A DNA stretch of 33,269 bases from Candidatus Taylorbacteria bacterium RIFCSPLOWO2_01_FULL_50_130 (GTDB taxonomy: Bacteria > Patescibacteriota > Minisyncoccia > Phycocordibacterales > UBA10002). The stretch is from contig MHSB01000044.1 of the NCBI GenBank assembly GCA_001821155.1, positions 1 to 33,269 on the forward strand, read 5' to 3'. The position numbers and the translations under genes were made by a program. The stretch's first letter is position 1. The number at the start of each line of letters is the position of its first letter. The notes under the pieces were generated by a model that saw nothing but the letters and a program-made list of their open reading frames with translations, searched no databases and was not told the DNA's origin. Shown one piece after another: positions 21,375 to 29,391 of this stretch.

Positions 21375-21405
21375 ACGCAAAGCGAACCTCGCTCTGCGCC
21401 GGAAG

Positions 21406-21891
21406 ATGCCCGCGATTATGACAATAGAACTGCTAACGACTGCAACATTTCTTCTCTCCACATTCTATGGCGCTTCTGCTCCCGCAAAGACGGATGCTAA
21501 TTTTGAGATGCCGCCTTCCGAAGCCCGACAAACGGTCTTAGCCGATAGACCGCTTACGCTGGAGCAATACGTGCGCGAATACTTCAGAGATACGCCTATT
21601 CTGGCCGAGATAGCGCAGTGCGAGTCTCGCTTCCGGCACCTTGGTAAGGGCGGTGTGGTGCTACGTGGAAAAATGACCGTTGAGGACCTCGGCGTGATGC
21701 AGATTAACGAGTTTTACCACGAAGACACCGCGAAGACGCTCGGTCTTGATCTGCATACGCTTGACGGAAACCTGGCGTACGCAAAGTGGCTCTACACAAA
21801 GGAAGGTCTAACCCCGTGGCTTTCATCTTCGAAATGCTGGAAAAAATCTGAGCATCTGGCCGCTGTAAAAGCGCCGGCAACTGCCAATTAA
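21406..21891 (+). CDS. Small secreted SLT-type lytic transglycosylase-like protein
   Basis: 161 residues from ATG 21406 (ATG 21418 is possible). A signal peptide (TIELLTTATFLLSTFYGASA) is followed by a compact lysozyme-like domain: ILAEIAQCESRFRHLG with catalytic-type E73, then DLGVMQINEFYHEDTAKTLGLD and NLAYAKWLYTKEGLTPWLSS. C72 and a Cys near the end (SSKCW) may form a disulfide. Such proteins cleave peptidoglycan strands. It has its own strong promoter with an attenuator-like leader and a terminator behind. Confidence 0.85.
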   Translation: MPAIMTIELLTTATFLLSTFYGASAPAKTDANFEMPPSEARQTVLADRPLTLEQYVREYFRDTPILAEIAQCESRFRHLGKGGVVLRGKMTVEDLGVMQINEFYHEDTAKTLGLDLHTLDGNLAYAKWLYTKEGLTPWLSSSKCWKKSEHLAAVKAPATAN

Positions 21892-21893
21892 AC

Positions 21894-21920
21894 AAAAACT
21901 CCGCGTCAAACGGGGTTTTT
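21894..21920 (+). terminator. Rho-independent terminator of the SLT gene
   Basis: AAAAACTCCG ... CGGGGTTTTT, stem of 10 with a T-run, directly after the stop. The A-run also makes it usable from the other strand. Confidence 0.8.
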
Positions 21921-21934
21921 GCTACCTTTTACAT

Positions 21935-22111
21935 TGAGATGGTTACAAAACTATTCTTGCTTCAATTTGTCCTTTTTGTCCGATACTTCGTCAAGCTAGC
22001 GCAAAATGATTTTCGTCGTAGCCGGGCTACGCCTCAATCATTTTGCTGGCTTTCCTCGTCTCGAACAAAAAGTCCTAAATTTCGCTTAAAAATAGTTTTG
22101 TAACCATCTCA
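21935..22111. repeat. 177-bp long foldback element
   Basis: The outer 21 bp are a perfect inverted repeat (TGAGATGGTTACAAAACTATT at both ends). The inner arms stay partly complementary up to the centre at about 22023 (GTAGCC/GGCTAC). One strand could fold into a single 80-bp imperfect hairpin. No clear target duplication. It lies in the convergent gap between the SLT gene and xer. Confidence 0.75.
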
Positions 22112-22129
22112 TTTTCATTTTACTCTCTT

Positions 22130-22336
22130 TTAATGACTCGCCAGAACTCCCTGCCTTCCTAGGCAGGGATGAATGGCGGGTCAGCGAAAGGGGTCGGGGA
22201 AACTGTAGTTTCCCCGTGGAGGAGAGCAGTGAGCGAGTCTGCGAGCGAGCGTTGAGAACCGAGGGTTCTTAAAGGAAACTCCGCTCGCCGAACGCCCTGT
22301 GCTCCTGCACAGGGATAGGACGAGCGGAGTTTACGA
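22130..22336. repeat. 207-bp structured direct repeat, copy A
   Basis: Identical in every base to 25292-25498 and in the same orientation. Read on the minus strand it starts with AAACTCCGCTCG/CGAGCGGAGTTT enclosing CCCTGTGC/GCACAGGG, then AGAACC/GGTTCT, then GGGGAAAC/GTTTCCCC, then GACCCGCCA/TGGCGAGTC enclosing CCCTGCC/GGCAGGG. It lies 122 bp after xer. The gap 22337-22458 holds nothing else I can name. Confidence 0.9.
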
Positions 22337-22458
22337 GGGTGGAACTTCTTATTATGAGTACTCCTGCGTACTTATCTGATGCGTGAACATAGCGAGTGGT
22401 CGTTGGCGAAAGGAGTGCGCCGAGGTGAAGACGATGATGCCAAGGGAGACCTTTTTGA

Positions 22459-23433
22459 TTAGAGTCCTTCCCCTCCATGAAATTTCTTATGAATATCTCG
22501 CAAGTGCTTTGAAGTAACGTGTGTATACATTTGAGTCGTTGCGATATTACGATGACCTAGAAACTCCTGCACGATACGAAGGTCAACGCCTTTATTCATC
22601 AGGTCGGTTGCAAACGAATGTCGAAGGGTGTGGGGCGTTGCTAAAAAAGGGGTCCCAGCCATTTTGGAGTATTTTTCCACAATCAACTCAACCCCACGAA
22701 CGGAAATGCGCTTGGAACTCTTTTTCGGGCCCTTAAAATTGATAAAAAGGGCTTCGTCGTCATCCTGACGCTTTTGAATATACTTCTTAAGCCAACGAAG
22801 CGCTCGGTCCGAAAAATAAACCACTCGCGGGTATCCGCCTTTGCCAATTACGCCTAGCTCAAAGTCATTCTTGTTCAGAGCACTCGTTAGCTGCTTAGTA
22901 TTGAGCGCGGTAAGCTCTGCAACACGAAGTCCTGTGCTAAAAAGCGTCTCCAGAATCGCTCGATCACGAAGTCCAGCCAATGTTTCGACATTAGATGATT
23001 CAAAAAGACGGCGAAGCTGTTCTATATTCAAAAACTTGATAAGACGCTCCTTGTGGTCCTTCGGAAGTTTAATTTTTTCCGTGGGAAGCGTCTGGATATT
23101 CTTCTCATGAAAGTAGGACAAAAATGACCGGAGCGCTATGAGATAGCGTATCTGTGTAGAAGCGTGGAGGGTCGGAAAGGCGCGACGGACGATATTAGGG
23201 CGCCTCGAGAGCCAAACGCGATACTTGGATACATGACTCTCGGTTAAATCTTCGGGAGAAAGACGTTCCAATTTTTGTTCCTTCAACCACGAAAAAAATT
23301 TTTGTACGAAACGCGAGTAACTTTTTACCGTGTTCAGGGAGAGTCCTTTTTCCACCTCACAGTACTCAAGAAAATCATTTAGATGTTGGGGAAGCGGTTT
23401 GCTCATAGCATCTTTTTTATAAGGCCTATACAT
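22459..23433 (-). CDS. xerC: Tyrosine recombinase XerC/XerD-like
   Basis: 324 residues from ATG 23433 (ATG 23406 is an alternative, 315 residues). It has the SAM-like N-terminal core-binding domain (HLNDFLEYCEVEKGLSLNTVKSY) and a catalytic domain with R170 (STGLRVAE), K198 (GKGGYPR), H268 and R271 (PHTLRHSFA), H294 (LGHRN) and Y303 (QMYTHV). It resolves chromosome dimers at dif. Only one Xer is seen. It is the last gene of the minus block, next to the strand-switch point, and is flanked by the 207-bp repeats together with the M23 gene. Confidence 0.9.
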   Translation of the reverse strand: MYRPYKKDAMSKPLPQHLNDFLEYCEVEKGLSLNTVKSYSRFVQKFFSWLKEQKLERLSPEDLTESHVSKYRVWLSRRPNIVRRAFPTLHASTQIRYLIALRSFLSYFHEKNIQTLPTEKIKLPKDHKERLIKFLNIEQLRRLFESSNVETLAGLRDRAILETLFSTGLRVAELTALNTKQLTSALNKNDFELGVIGKGGYPRVVYFSDRALRWLKKYIQKRQDDDEALFINFKGPKKSSKRISVRGVELIVEKYSKMAGTPFLATPHTLRHSFATDLMNKGVDLRIVQEFLGHRNIATTQMYTHVTSKHLRDIHKKFHGGEGL

Positions 23434-23445
23434 GGATTAACCTAC

Positions 23446-23451
23446 ATTATA
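23446..23451 (-). promoter_or_regulatory. -10 hexamer TATAAT of xer
   Basis: On the minus strand TATAAT ends 12 nt before ATG 23433, giving a leader of about 6 nt and supporting this start. Confidence 0.5.
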
Positions 23452-23515
23452 CGAGGTATGGTATCTACTGACAACTCGCATTATCCACACCCATTGTCGC
23501 TCTTTCCCCTCCTCT

Positions 23516-23830
23516 TTAGAACTCCGGGAGAAGTCCTCTAATTTTGTTCCCCATCCAAAGCGTCGGAGTAACAATTGCGGTGTTCCAGATTTTTAAAATA
23601 ATTCCCCGCGCATGGGAAAGATTTTCGCGCGCCTTCGATGAGCTGATGACATCGCGCAGGTTGTATCCGAAAGATCCAAGCGCAATGGTGCCATGACGAT
23701 AAATAAGAGGTATAGTTTTGGTAAATCCTTCCCTGCTCCGCTTTACGAAGTCCTTGTTCGTGATTTTGAGGTTAAGATTTGCGATTTGCTTTGGTTTGGA
23801 AACTGTGATTTGGCGCTTTCCCACTATCAT
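23516..23830 (-). CDS. Hypothetical 104-residue protein, coupled to the M23 gene
   Basis: Its ATG overlaps the stop of the M23 peptidase gene (ATGA), so translation is probably coupled. The protein (MIVGKRQITVSKPKQIANLN, then FVKRSREGFTKTIPLIYRHG...) is basic, without a signal or long membrane segment; WNTAIVTPTLWMG is mildly hydrophobic. Not recognised. Between M23 and xer it may belong to the same transcript. Confidence 0.5.
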   Translation of the reverse strand: MIVGKRQITVSKPKQIANLNLKITNKDFVKRSREGFTKTIPLIYRHGTIALGSFGYNLRDVISSSKARENLSHARGIILKIWNTAIVTPTLWMGNKIRGLLPEF

Positions 23831-25098
23831 AAATATGATAGTGGATTGAGATATGCTTTTAAATCAGCGATTGGCATCGTGTAGCTTCCGCCGCACACGG
23901 CTGATTTGCGGCTCATTATACGAACACCTTGTGTCGCGTAGACGGTCAGATGCAGATGCGGGCCGGTTGCGTAGCCCGTCTCGCCGCTGTATCCGATTGT
24001 CTCTCCCGTGGAAACACGCTCCCCTTCACCGACTTTGATGAGCGAGAAGTGCGCATATAAAGTAGAAAGGCCGTTGTCGTGTTCAATAAGAATCCATTTT
24101 CCGTATGAGGCCCCGGGACAGACCGTATCGGTATCCCCCACTCCCTTCACGATGCCGCTTAATGCGGCCTTCACGCGCGTACCGGTCGGCGCTCTAAAAT
24201 CGACTCCATTATGGCCCTTCCCGTTGTACGCTCCGCTTTTTGCAAAAGCGGTATTACCGAACTCCTGCGTGATTGTTATGGAATCAAGAGGCCAATGCAA
24301 AACGCCGGAGCGGGCCGGGGGCAATTTAGATGGGTCAACGGTAAAGCGAAGCTCGGCTTCAAATTGCAAAAGCTCCCGTTCAAACGCGTCGCGTTTCGCG
24401 ACACGTTCAGCGAGTATCCGCCGGTATTCTGCTTCCCTATTTTTTGTGACAGAGAGAAGGTCTGCCTTTGCCCTCCTGTTTTGAGAGAGCAGCTGATTTT
24501 TGTCGGAAAGGTCTTCACGGAGAGAGAGCAGTCGCCTCCTGTTTGTCTCCGTTTCCGTCTGTGCGTTCTCAAGGCCGACCTTGAGTTCTTTGGTTCGCGC
24601 AAGGTCAGTCCGGATATGCCTCTCGAAACGCTCTATATCGTCAGTCGCGCTCCACACCGTTGAGAGCGAATCGCTTCCAAGCAGTATTTCAACCAGCGTT
24701 TTTCGCTCAAGTTCGGCAATATTTTGTATCGCCTCCTTAAGCGCGTCGCGACTATCTTTTATGCGCGCTTCTTTTACCAGTATGGCGTCTCCAAGTTCCT
24801 CAAGCCGCAAGTTCACCGCGGCAATCTTGTTTGACGTCAGCTTTATCTCGGCGCCGAGCTTTTTCTGTTCAAGGTCGATATTCTTTATCGTGCTTTGAAG
24901 AGTCTTTGTCTCTTTTCCCGTCGTTTCGATTTGTCTTTGATAGTCGGCGATTTCCTGCTCAAGCGATTCTATCGCCGCGTTGCGCTCGGCGATTTTACTT
25001 TGCAGTTCGGATATCGTCGCGCCCAACACAGCGCCGCCGTGCATCACCGGCAGGAGAAAACCCGTACCCACGACCAGAAAAAGCGAAAGACGCTTCAT
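23827..25098 (-). CDS. Secreted M23 (LytM) peptidase with coiled coil, EnvC-like
   Basis: 423 residues from ATG 25098. A signal peptide (MKRLSLFLVVGTGFLLPVMHGGAVLGA) is followed by a long coiled coil (about 30-240) and a C-terminal LytM domain with HNGVDFRAPTGT, ILIEHDNGLSTLYAHF and GPHLHLTVY, the zinc ligands of an active M23 endopeptidase. The layout is that of EnvC-like murein hydrolases or amidase activators that split the septum. Unlike E. coli EnvC the metal-site residues look intact. Another ATG at 25104 is too close to the -10, so 25098 is preferred. Confidence 0.88.
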   Translation of the reverse strand: MKRLSLFLVVGTGFLLPVMHGGAVLGATISELQSKIAERNAAIESLEQEIADYQRQIETTGKETKTLQSTIKNIDLEQKKLGAEIKLTSNKIAAVNLRLEELGDAILVKEARIKDSRDALKEAIQNIAELERKTLVEILLGSDSLSTVWSATDDIERFERHIRTDLARTKELKVGLENAQTETETNRRRLLSLREDLSDKNQLLSQNRRAKADLLSVTKNREAEYRRILAERVAKRDAFERELLQFEAELRFTVDPSKLPPARSGVLHWPLDSITITQEFGNTAFAKSGAYNGKGHNGVDFRAPTGTRVKAALSGIVKGVGDTDTVCPGASYGKWILIEHDNGLSTLYAHFSLIKVGEGERVSTGETIGYSGETGYATGPHLHLTVYATQGVRIMSRKSAVCGGSYTMPIADLKAYLNPLSYL

Positions 25099-25104
25099 CG
25101 GCAT

Positions 25105-25110
25105 ATTGTA
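25105..25110 (-). promoter_or_regulatory. -10 hexamer TACAAT, leaderless start of the M23 gene
   Basis: On the minus strand TACAAT is followed by 6 nt and then ATG 25098. The first in-frame ATG (25104) directly abuts the -10 and could not be in the mRNA. Confidence 0.5.
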
Positions 25111-25291
25111 CGTTGAATCACGGACGGTGAGAAGCGCTTGAGAGGTCTTTGAATTGAGAAACTCCAGAAAACGTATGATGTTGGGAGACTCTCGAAGCGG
25201 GGCGGGACGAACGTGAGCTCTAAAACGCGCGGGATGCTATGGCGTTCCTCAAAAATCATGCGCTGAGGAAAGAATTTCGCAATTCAGCGTC

Positions 25292-25498
25292 TTAATGACT
25301 CGCCAGAACTCCCTGCCTTCCTAGGCAGGGATGAATGGCGGGTCAGCGAAAGGGGTCGGGGAAACTGTAGTTTCCCCGTGGAGGAGAGCAGTGAGCGAGT
25401 CTGCGAGCGAGCGTTGAGAACCGAGGGTTCTTAAAGGAAACTCCGCTCGCCGAACGCCCTGTGCTCCTGCACAGGGATAGGACGAGCGGAGTTTACGA
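25292..25498. repeat. 207-bp structured direct repeat, copy B
   Basis: Perfect copy of 22130-22336. It begins 4 bp after the gltX stop on the minus strand, so its first hairpin could end that transcript. The stretch 25111-25291 between the M23 promoter and this repeat holds no gene I can see. Confidence 0.9.
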
Positions 25499-25501
25499 AA
25501 C

Positions 25502-26830
25502 CTATGCTTTGAGACGTTCGCACGCCGCTTTGAGACGGCGAACCGAGGTTGCTTTGCCAAGCATCGCGGCAAGCGTGAAGGGGTCCGGCGATGTTTGCTT
25601 GCCGGAGAGGGCGACGCGCATTGGCCAGAGCACATTTCCCTTCCCGTTTGCCTCGGCGTAGGGCATGACTGCCTCCCGAACGGCAGATTTCGTAAAGAAA
25701 GCCTCCGGCAGGGCCTCAATGAATGAGAGAATTTTCGGAAAATGGATGCCAGGTTCGCTCGTCGCCTTCTGCCACGTGAGAAGCTCCTTTGGATATTTTG
25801 GCTCGCGGAGCAAATAGTCATATTCTCCCCGCTCCATTGCATCTCGTACCTCGCCAAAAAAGCTGACGCGCTCAAAGAGCATCTCCGCTATCGCCTGCTT
25901 CTCGCCGGGGGCTCGCTCGCGTAAAAGCGTATCGGGAATATACGGCAAAATAGCTAGCGGCCCCCCGAGCCGTTCAATATGTTTCCGGTTTATCCAGCGA
26001 AGTTTCTCCTCATTGAAAATTGCGCCTCCCTTTTGTACCTTATCGAGGTCAAATTCGCGTATCAGTTCCTGCAAAGTGAACACTTCCTTCTCCCCCCCGG
26101 GATTCCAACCGAGCAACGCGAGATAATTGATAAACGCCTCGGGAAGATATCCCCTATCGCGGTATTCAGTGACGGAAACGGCGCCATGGCGTTTGGAGAG
26201 CTTGCTTTTGTCAGGGGCGAGGATAAGCGGAATGTGAACGTACACTGGTCGTGGAAAACCAAGGGCTTCCTGAAGCAGAATTTGCCTCGGCGTGTTGGAA
26301 ATGTGGTCTTCGCCACGGATGACGTGCGTTACGCCCATCTCATAATCGTCCACGACAACCGCTAGGTGATAGAGCGGCTCTTCAAGCGAACGTGCGATGA
26401 CCATGTCGCCAAGCTCTGTCGTATCAAATTCAATAGAATCTCTGATAAGGTCGTCAAACGCGATTTTTTTGTTCGGATTTTTGAAACGTATGACTTCCTG
26501 CCGCTTTCCCTCCGTTTCTTTTGAAAGATACGCCCGTCCTCCGGCAATCAATTCTTTCAGATACTTCCGATATGTGTCCTTCCGTTCGCTTTGCTTCCAA
26601 CACTTCGAACCGTCAGGTAATGCGTCAAGCGAAAATCCGAGCCATTGGAGCGAATCAAGAATATTTTGCTCGTATTCCTGCCTGGAGCGCTCTTCGTCAG
26701 TGTCCTCCAGCCGCAGATAAATCTTGCCGCCGTGATGTTTTGTGAACAAATAGTTGAAAAGCGCGGTTCTGGCGCCACCGATGTGCAAATTCCCGGTTGG
26801 AGACGGAGGGAAGCGAGTTACAATTTTCAT
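25502..26830 (-). CDS. gltX: Glutamyl-tRNA synthetase
   Basis: 442 residues, a little shorter than the usual 470-490. The class I HIGH motif is in TRFPPSPTGNLHIGGARTALFNYLF and the KMSKS motif is KLSKRHG in APDKSKLSKRHGAVSV. VIRGEDHISNTPRQILLQEALG is also conserved. The C-terminal anticodon-binding part is present but compact. Whether it charges only tRNA-Glu or also tRNA-Gln cannot be told; no gatCAB is in the window. It follows murG by 95 bp; TAGATT lies 12 nt before the ATG. Confidence 0.95.
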   Translation of the reverse strand: MKIVTRFPPSPTGNLHIGGARTALFNYLFTKHHGGKIYLRLEDTDEERSRQEYEQNILDSLQWLGFSLDALPDGSKCWKQSERKDTYRKYLKELIAGGRAYLSKETEGKRQEVIRFKNPNKKIAFDDLIRDSIEFDTTELGDMVIARSLEEPLYHLAVVVDDYEMGVTHVIRGEDHISNTPRQILLQEALGFPRPVYVHIPLILAPDKSKLSKRHGAVSVTEYRDRGYLPEAFINYLALLGWNPGGEKEVFTLQELIREFDLDKVQKGGAIFNEEKLRWINRKHIERLGGPLAILPYIPDTLLRERAPGEKQAIAEMLFERVSFFGEVRDAMERGEYDYLLREPKYPKELLTWQKATSEPGIHFPKILSFIEALPEAFFTKSAVREAVMPYAEANGKGNVLWPMRVALSGKQTSPDPFTLAAMLGKATSVRRLKAACERLKA

Positions 26831-26925
26831 CCGTCTAATCCTAATCTAGCATTGTTTTAAGTGCAATACTTGGAAAAGCTTCTTCTTGACTTTAATCCGA
26901 GGAATGGGATCGTCACAAGGATTTC

Positions 26926-28050
26926 TTACTTCTCATGCCTCAGCGCGATGTTCAAGATTTCCCGTGCGATGACTGAAGCGGCATCGGGTTTCGCAAAATG
27001 CGAAGCTCGCTTTGACATTTCCTCATGGCGGCCGCTATCTTCGAGGATTTTTCTCGCCTCATGTATAAGAATGCTCGCGGTCAGATTGTTCTCCTCAAGC
27101 ACCACAGCGGCTCCGTGCTCCGCATACGCATACGCATTTTCGCGCTGGTGGTCGCCGCTTGAAACGGGAAATGGGACCAATAGTGACGGTTTGCCCCATG
27201 CCGCTATTTCAAAAATGGTGGAGCCGGCGCGCGAGATGATGAGGCGAGCAATCCTGCCCGCTCTTCCCATCTGTGTAGTGCTAAGATACCCGATTGAATG
27301 GTAGCGGCGCTTAAAGGGATGATTCTGCAAAATTACCTCCGCCCGCGCCTGCATATCGGCAAGGTGCTCCTCGCCGGTCTGATGAATGACTTCAAACGTT
27401 AGCAGAAACTCCGGAAGCGCTTGGAGCACCGTCTCATTAAGCGCCGCGGAACCGAGCGAGCCGCCAAGCACAAGAATGACCTGTGTTTCTTCCTCCAGAC
27501 TCAACTCTTGTCGCAGAGACGCCGCCGCCGACAATAGGTCGCGACGAATGGGATTTCCAGTGTGAGCAACCCGTCCCTTAGGAAACGCGGAAAGCGCTTT
27601 TTCAAATGAAACCGCGACGCGCGCGGCAAATTTTCCGGCCCACCTATTGACCCGTCCTGGGACAGCGTCCGATTCGTGAATAAAAATCGGAATTTTCCAG
27701 AACCGCGCGGCAAAGAGCGCCGGAAAACTGCCAAATCCTCCCTTCCCTACCACTACGTCCGGATAGAGACGAAATATAAGCGTGGCGGCCTTGATCGTGG
27801 CAAACGCCGTTCTGAAAATATCGGTAATGTTCTTCAGTGAAAAGTAGCGACGAAACTTCCCGGTCGGGAGGGAAATAAACGTTATGCTGTTCTCAAACAA
27901 AAGGCCGGGGTCATATGGGTCCGGCGCCATGAAAAAGAGCGTTGGCGGGATGAGCCGCTCATCGCGCGAAATGGCATGCAATTCCTCTGCAATGGCAATG
28001 ATGGGGTAAAAGTGTCCGCCCGATCCACCGCCGGTGAAAAGTATCTTCAT
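26926..28050 (-). CDS. murG: MurG, lipid II synthase
   Basis: 374 residues. The GT28 N-terminal loop ILFTGGGSGGHFYPIIAIAEEL, the lipid-side motif VVGKGGFGSFPALFAA, IFIHESDAVPGRVNRW and ILVLGGSLGSAALN, then the UDP-GlcNAc site RLIISRAGSTIFEIAAWGKPSLLVPFP. It adds GlcNAc to lipid I on the inner face of the membrane. It stands after ftsW as in a dcw cluster. The 64-bp spacer to ftsW carries the AGCTA octad hairpin. Confidence 0.95.
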   Translation of the reverse strand: MKILFTGGGSGGHFYPIIAIAEELHAISRDERLIPPTLFFMAPDPYDPGLLFENSITFISLPTGKFRRYFSLKNITDIFRTAFATIKAATLIFRLYPDVVVGKGGFGSFPALFAARFWKIPIFIHESDAVPGRVNRWAGKFAARVAVSFEKALSAFPKGRVAHTGNPIRRDLLSAAASLRQELSLEEETQVILVLGGSLGSAALNETVLQALPEFLLTFEVIHQTGEEHLADMQARAEVILQNHPFKRRYHSIGYLSTTQMGRAGRIARLIISRAGSTIFEIAAWGKPSLLVPFPVSSGDHQRENAYAYAEHGAAVVLEENNLTASILIHEARKILEDSGRHEEMSKRASHFAKPDAASVIAREILNIALRHEK

Positions 28051-28114
28051 AGTTTATTCGCTTACTAGCTTACTAGCTTTTTGGAATCGACTAAACAGCT
28101 AGGAAGCTAATAAG
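28051..28114 (-). repeat. Repeat-hairpin spacer ftsW-murG (AGCTA theme, 8-bp period)
   Basis: CTTACTAG repeats on one side; AGCTAGGA, AGCTAATA, AGCTAAGC repeat at 8-bp steps on the other. The two are complementary. The same word family as at 12567 appears in an unrelated operon. Confidence 0.65.
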
Positions 28115-29236
28115 CTAAGCAGCTGATTTCTGGTATCGAGAAATGTTGAGTAGTATTCCCGTCTCAAACAGCGTGATAACCAGCGCTGTTCCGCCGTGGC
28201 TTATGAACGCGAGCGGCAGACCCGAGAGCGGAATAATAGCCAACATGGAACCCATATTCATGAACGCGGAGGCCCCTATGAGTATAACAATTCCAATAGA
28301 AAGCAGTCCACTAAAGAGATCCGGCGCGCGCGACGCGATACGGAGGCCCCGCAAGAAAAACGCAAGGAAAATCCCGATGAGCGCGACGCTACCGAGAAAT
28401 CCGAACTCTTCGGCCGCAACCGCGAATATGGAATCCCCGATCGGTTCGGGAAGGTATGAAAACTTCTGCACACTTTGCCCAAATCCCCTTCCCGAGAACC
28501 CGCCGGAACCGATTGCGATAAGCGATTGATTCACCTGCCATCCCGCGCCCTGCACGTCGGTCGCCGGTTCAAGAAAAGTGGTGACGCGCTCCTTAAGATA
28601 TGGCCTCCAATACACAAGCGCGGCAAGTCCGATAAGGCCGATAAGCAAGACAGCGCACACATGACGCCATCTGCCGCCCCACGCGATGAACATGGAAAGG
28701 AGCGCCGCAAATAGTACGATGAAGGTATCCGTATCTGGCTGCAGTAAAAGAAGGGCGCCGGCAACGGAAGAAAGCAAAAGAAGCAGCAGCGGACCGCGTG
28801 AAAAAATCCGACTTTTTTCCTTCATCGCCGAAAGAATAGCCGCCGCATAGATGACGAATGCGAGCTTCAAAAGTTCCGCCGGCTGAAATGACAGACCAAA
28901 AATGGAAATCCAACGCCGCGCGCCGCCGTGTTCCACTCCCACGCCGGGAATGAACACAAGAATGGAGAGTGCAGTGGAGAACAGAAGGAACGGCAGCGTG
29001 AGTCGGCGAAGTTTCTTGTAGTGAAATAAAGACGCCATGTAGGCGGCGCAGATGCCTATTGTGGTCGCGAGGAGACGCGAGATAATGATACTCTTGAAAG
29101 AGGCTCCCTCCCGCGCGTGCAATCCGATGGAAGCAGAGAGAAAAATAAAGAAACCCGCGGCGATAAGGCCTATCAGTATCCACAGGAGCCACCGGTCGAC
29201 CGGGTCGGATGTTTTAAGATATGTTCGCAATAGCAT
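28115..29236 (-). CDS. ftsW: FtsW/RodA-type lipid II polymerase (SEDS)
   Basis: 373 residues with about ten membrane helices. SEDS signatures: HGGARRWISIFGLSFQPAELLKLAF, LLQPDTDTFIVL, GSGGFSGRGFGQSVQKFSYLPEPIGDSIFAVAAEEFGF and SGLPLAFISHGGTALV. The loop after YLPEP reads IGD instead of the common HTD. It polymerises glycan strands with a class B PBP. The place between mraY and murG favours FtsW over RodA. No ftsI or ftsZ is in the window. Confidence 0.93.
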   Translation of the reverse strand: MLLRTYLKTSDPVDRWLLWILIGLIAAGFFIFLSASIGLHAREGASFKSIIISRLLATTIGICAAYMASLFHYKKLRRLTLPFLLFSTALSILVFIPGVGVEHGGARRWISIFGLSFQPAELLKLAFVIYAAAILSAMKEKSRIFSRGPLLLLLLSSVAGALLLLQPDTDTFIVLFAALLSMFIAWGGRWRHVCAVLLIGLIGLAALVYWRPYLKERVTTFLEPATDVQGAGWQVNQSLIAIGSGGFSGRGFGQSVQKFSYLPEPIGDSIFAVAAEEFGFLGSVALIGIFLAFFLRGLRIASRAPDLFSGLLSIGIVILIGASAFMNMGSMLAIIPLSGLPLAFISHGGTALVITLFETGILLNISRYQKSAA

Positions 29237-29249
29237 CTATAAAAAACTA

Positions 29250-29391
29250 GGACTCGTTTCAAAACCCTATTCGCTGTCTGCAAAAGCCGCCTCTGCGCAG
29301 ACAGGCAATCCAAAGATTCGCAGTATTCGAATCGACGATGCGGAATGGGTTCTTAAACAATAGCGCCACGGTAGGATTTTGAAATGAGTTC
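29250..29391. mobile_element. 142-bp MITE-like element filling the mraY-ftsW spacer
   Basis: Ends GGACTCGTTTCAAAACCCTA and, inverted, GAACTCATTTCAAAATCCTA match at 17 of 20 positions. Inside are hairpins TGTCTGC/GCAGACA and GATTCG/CGAATC. No convincing target duplication. Its left end lies 13 bp before the ftsW start, and its right end touches the mraY stop codon. Confidence 0.5.

Noticed and set aside
22269..22478. 69-residue minus-strand ORF after xer
   Set aside because: It starts inside the xer end and runs into the 207-bp repeat, whose hairpins dictate its sequence; no independent sign of coding.
23434..23515. dif site next to xer
   Set aside because: Some ATTATAC/GGTATGG words are present, but no two 11-bp arms around a 6-bp centre could be drawn with confidence.
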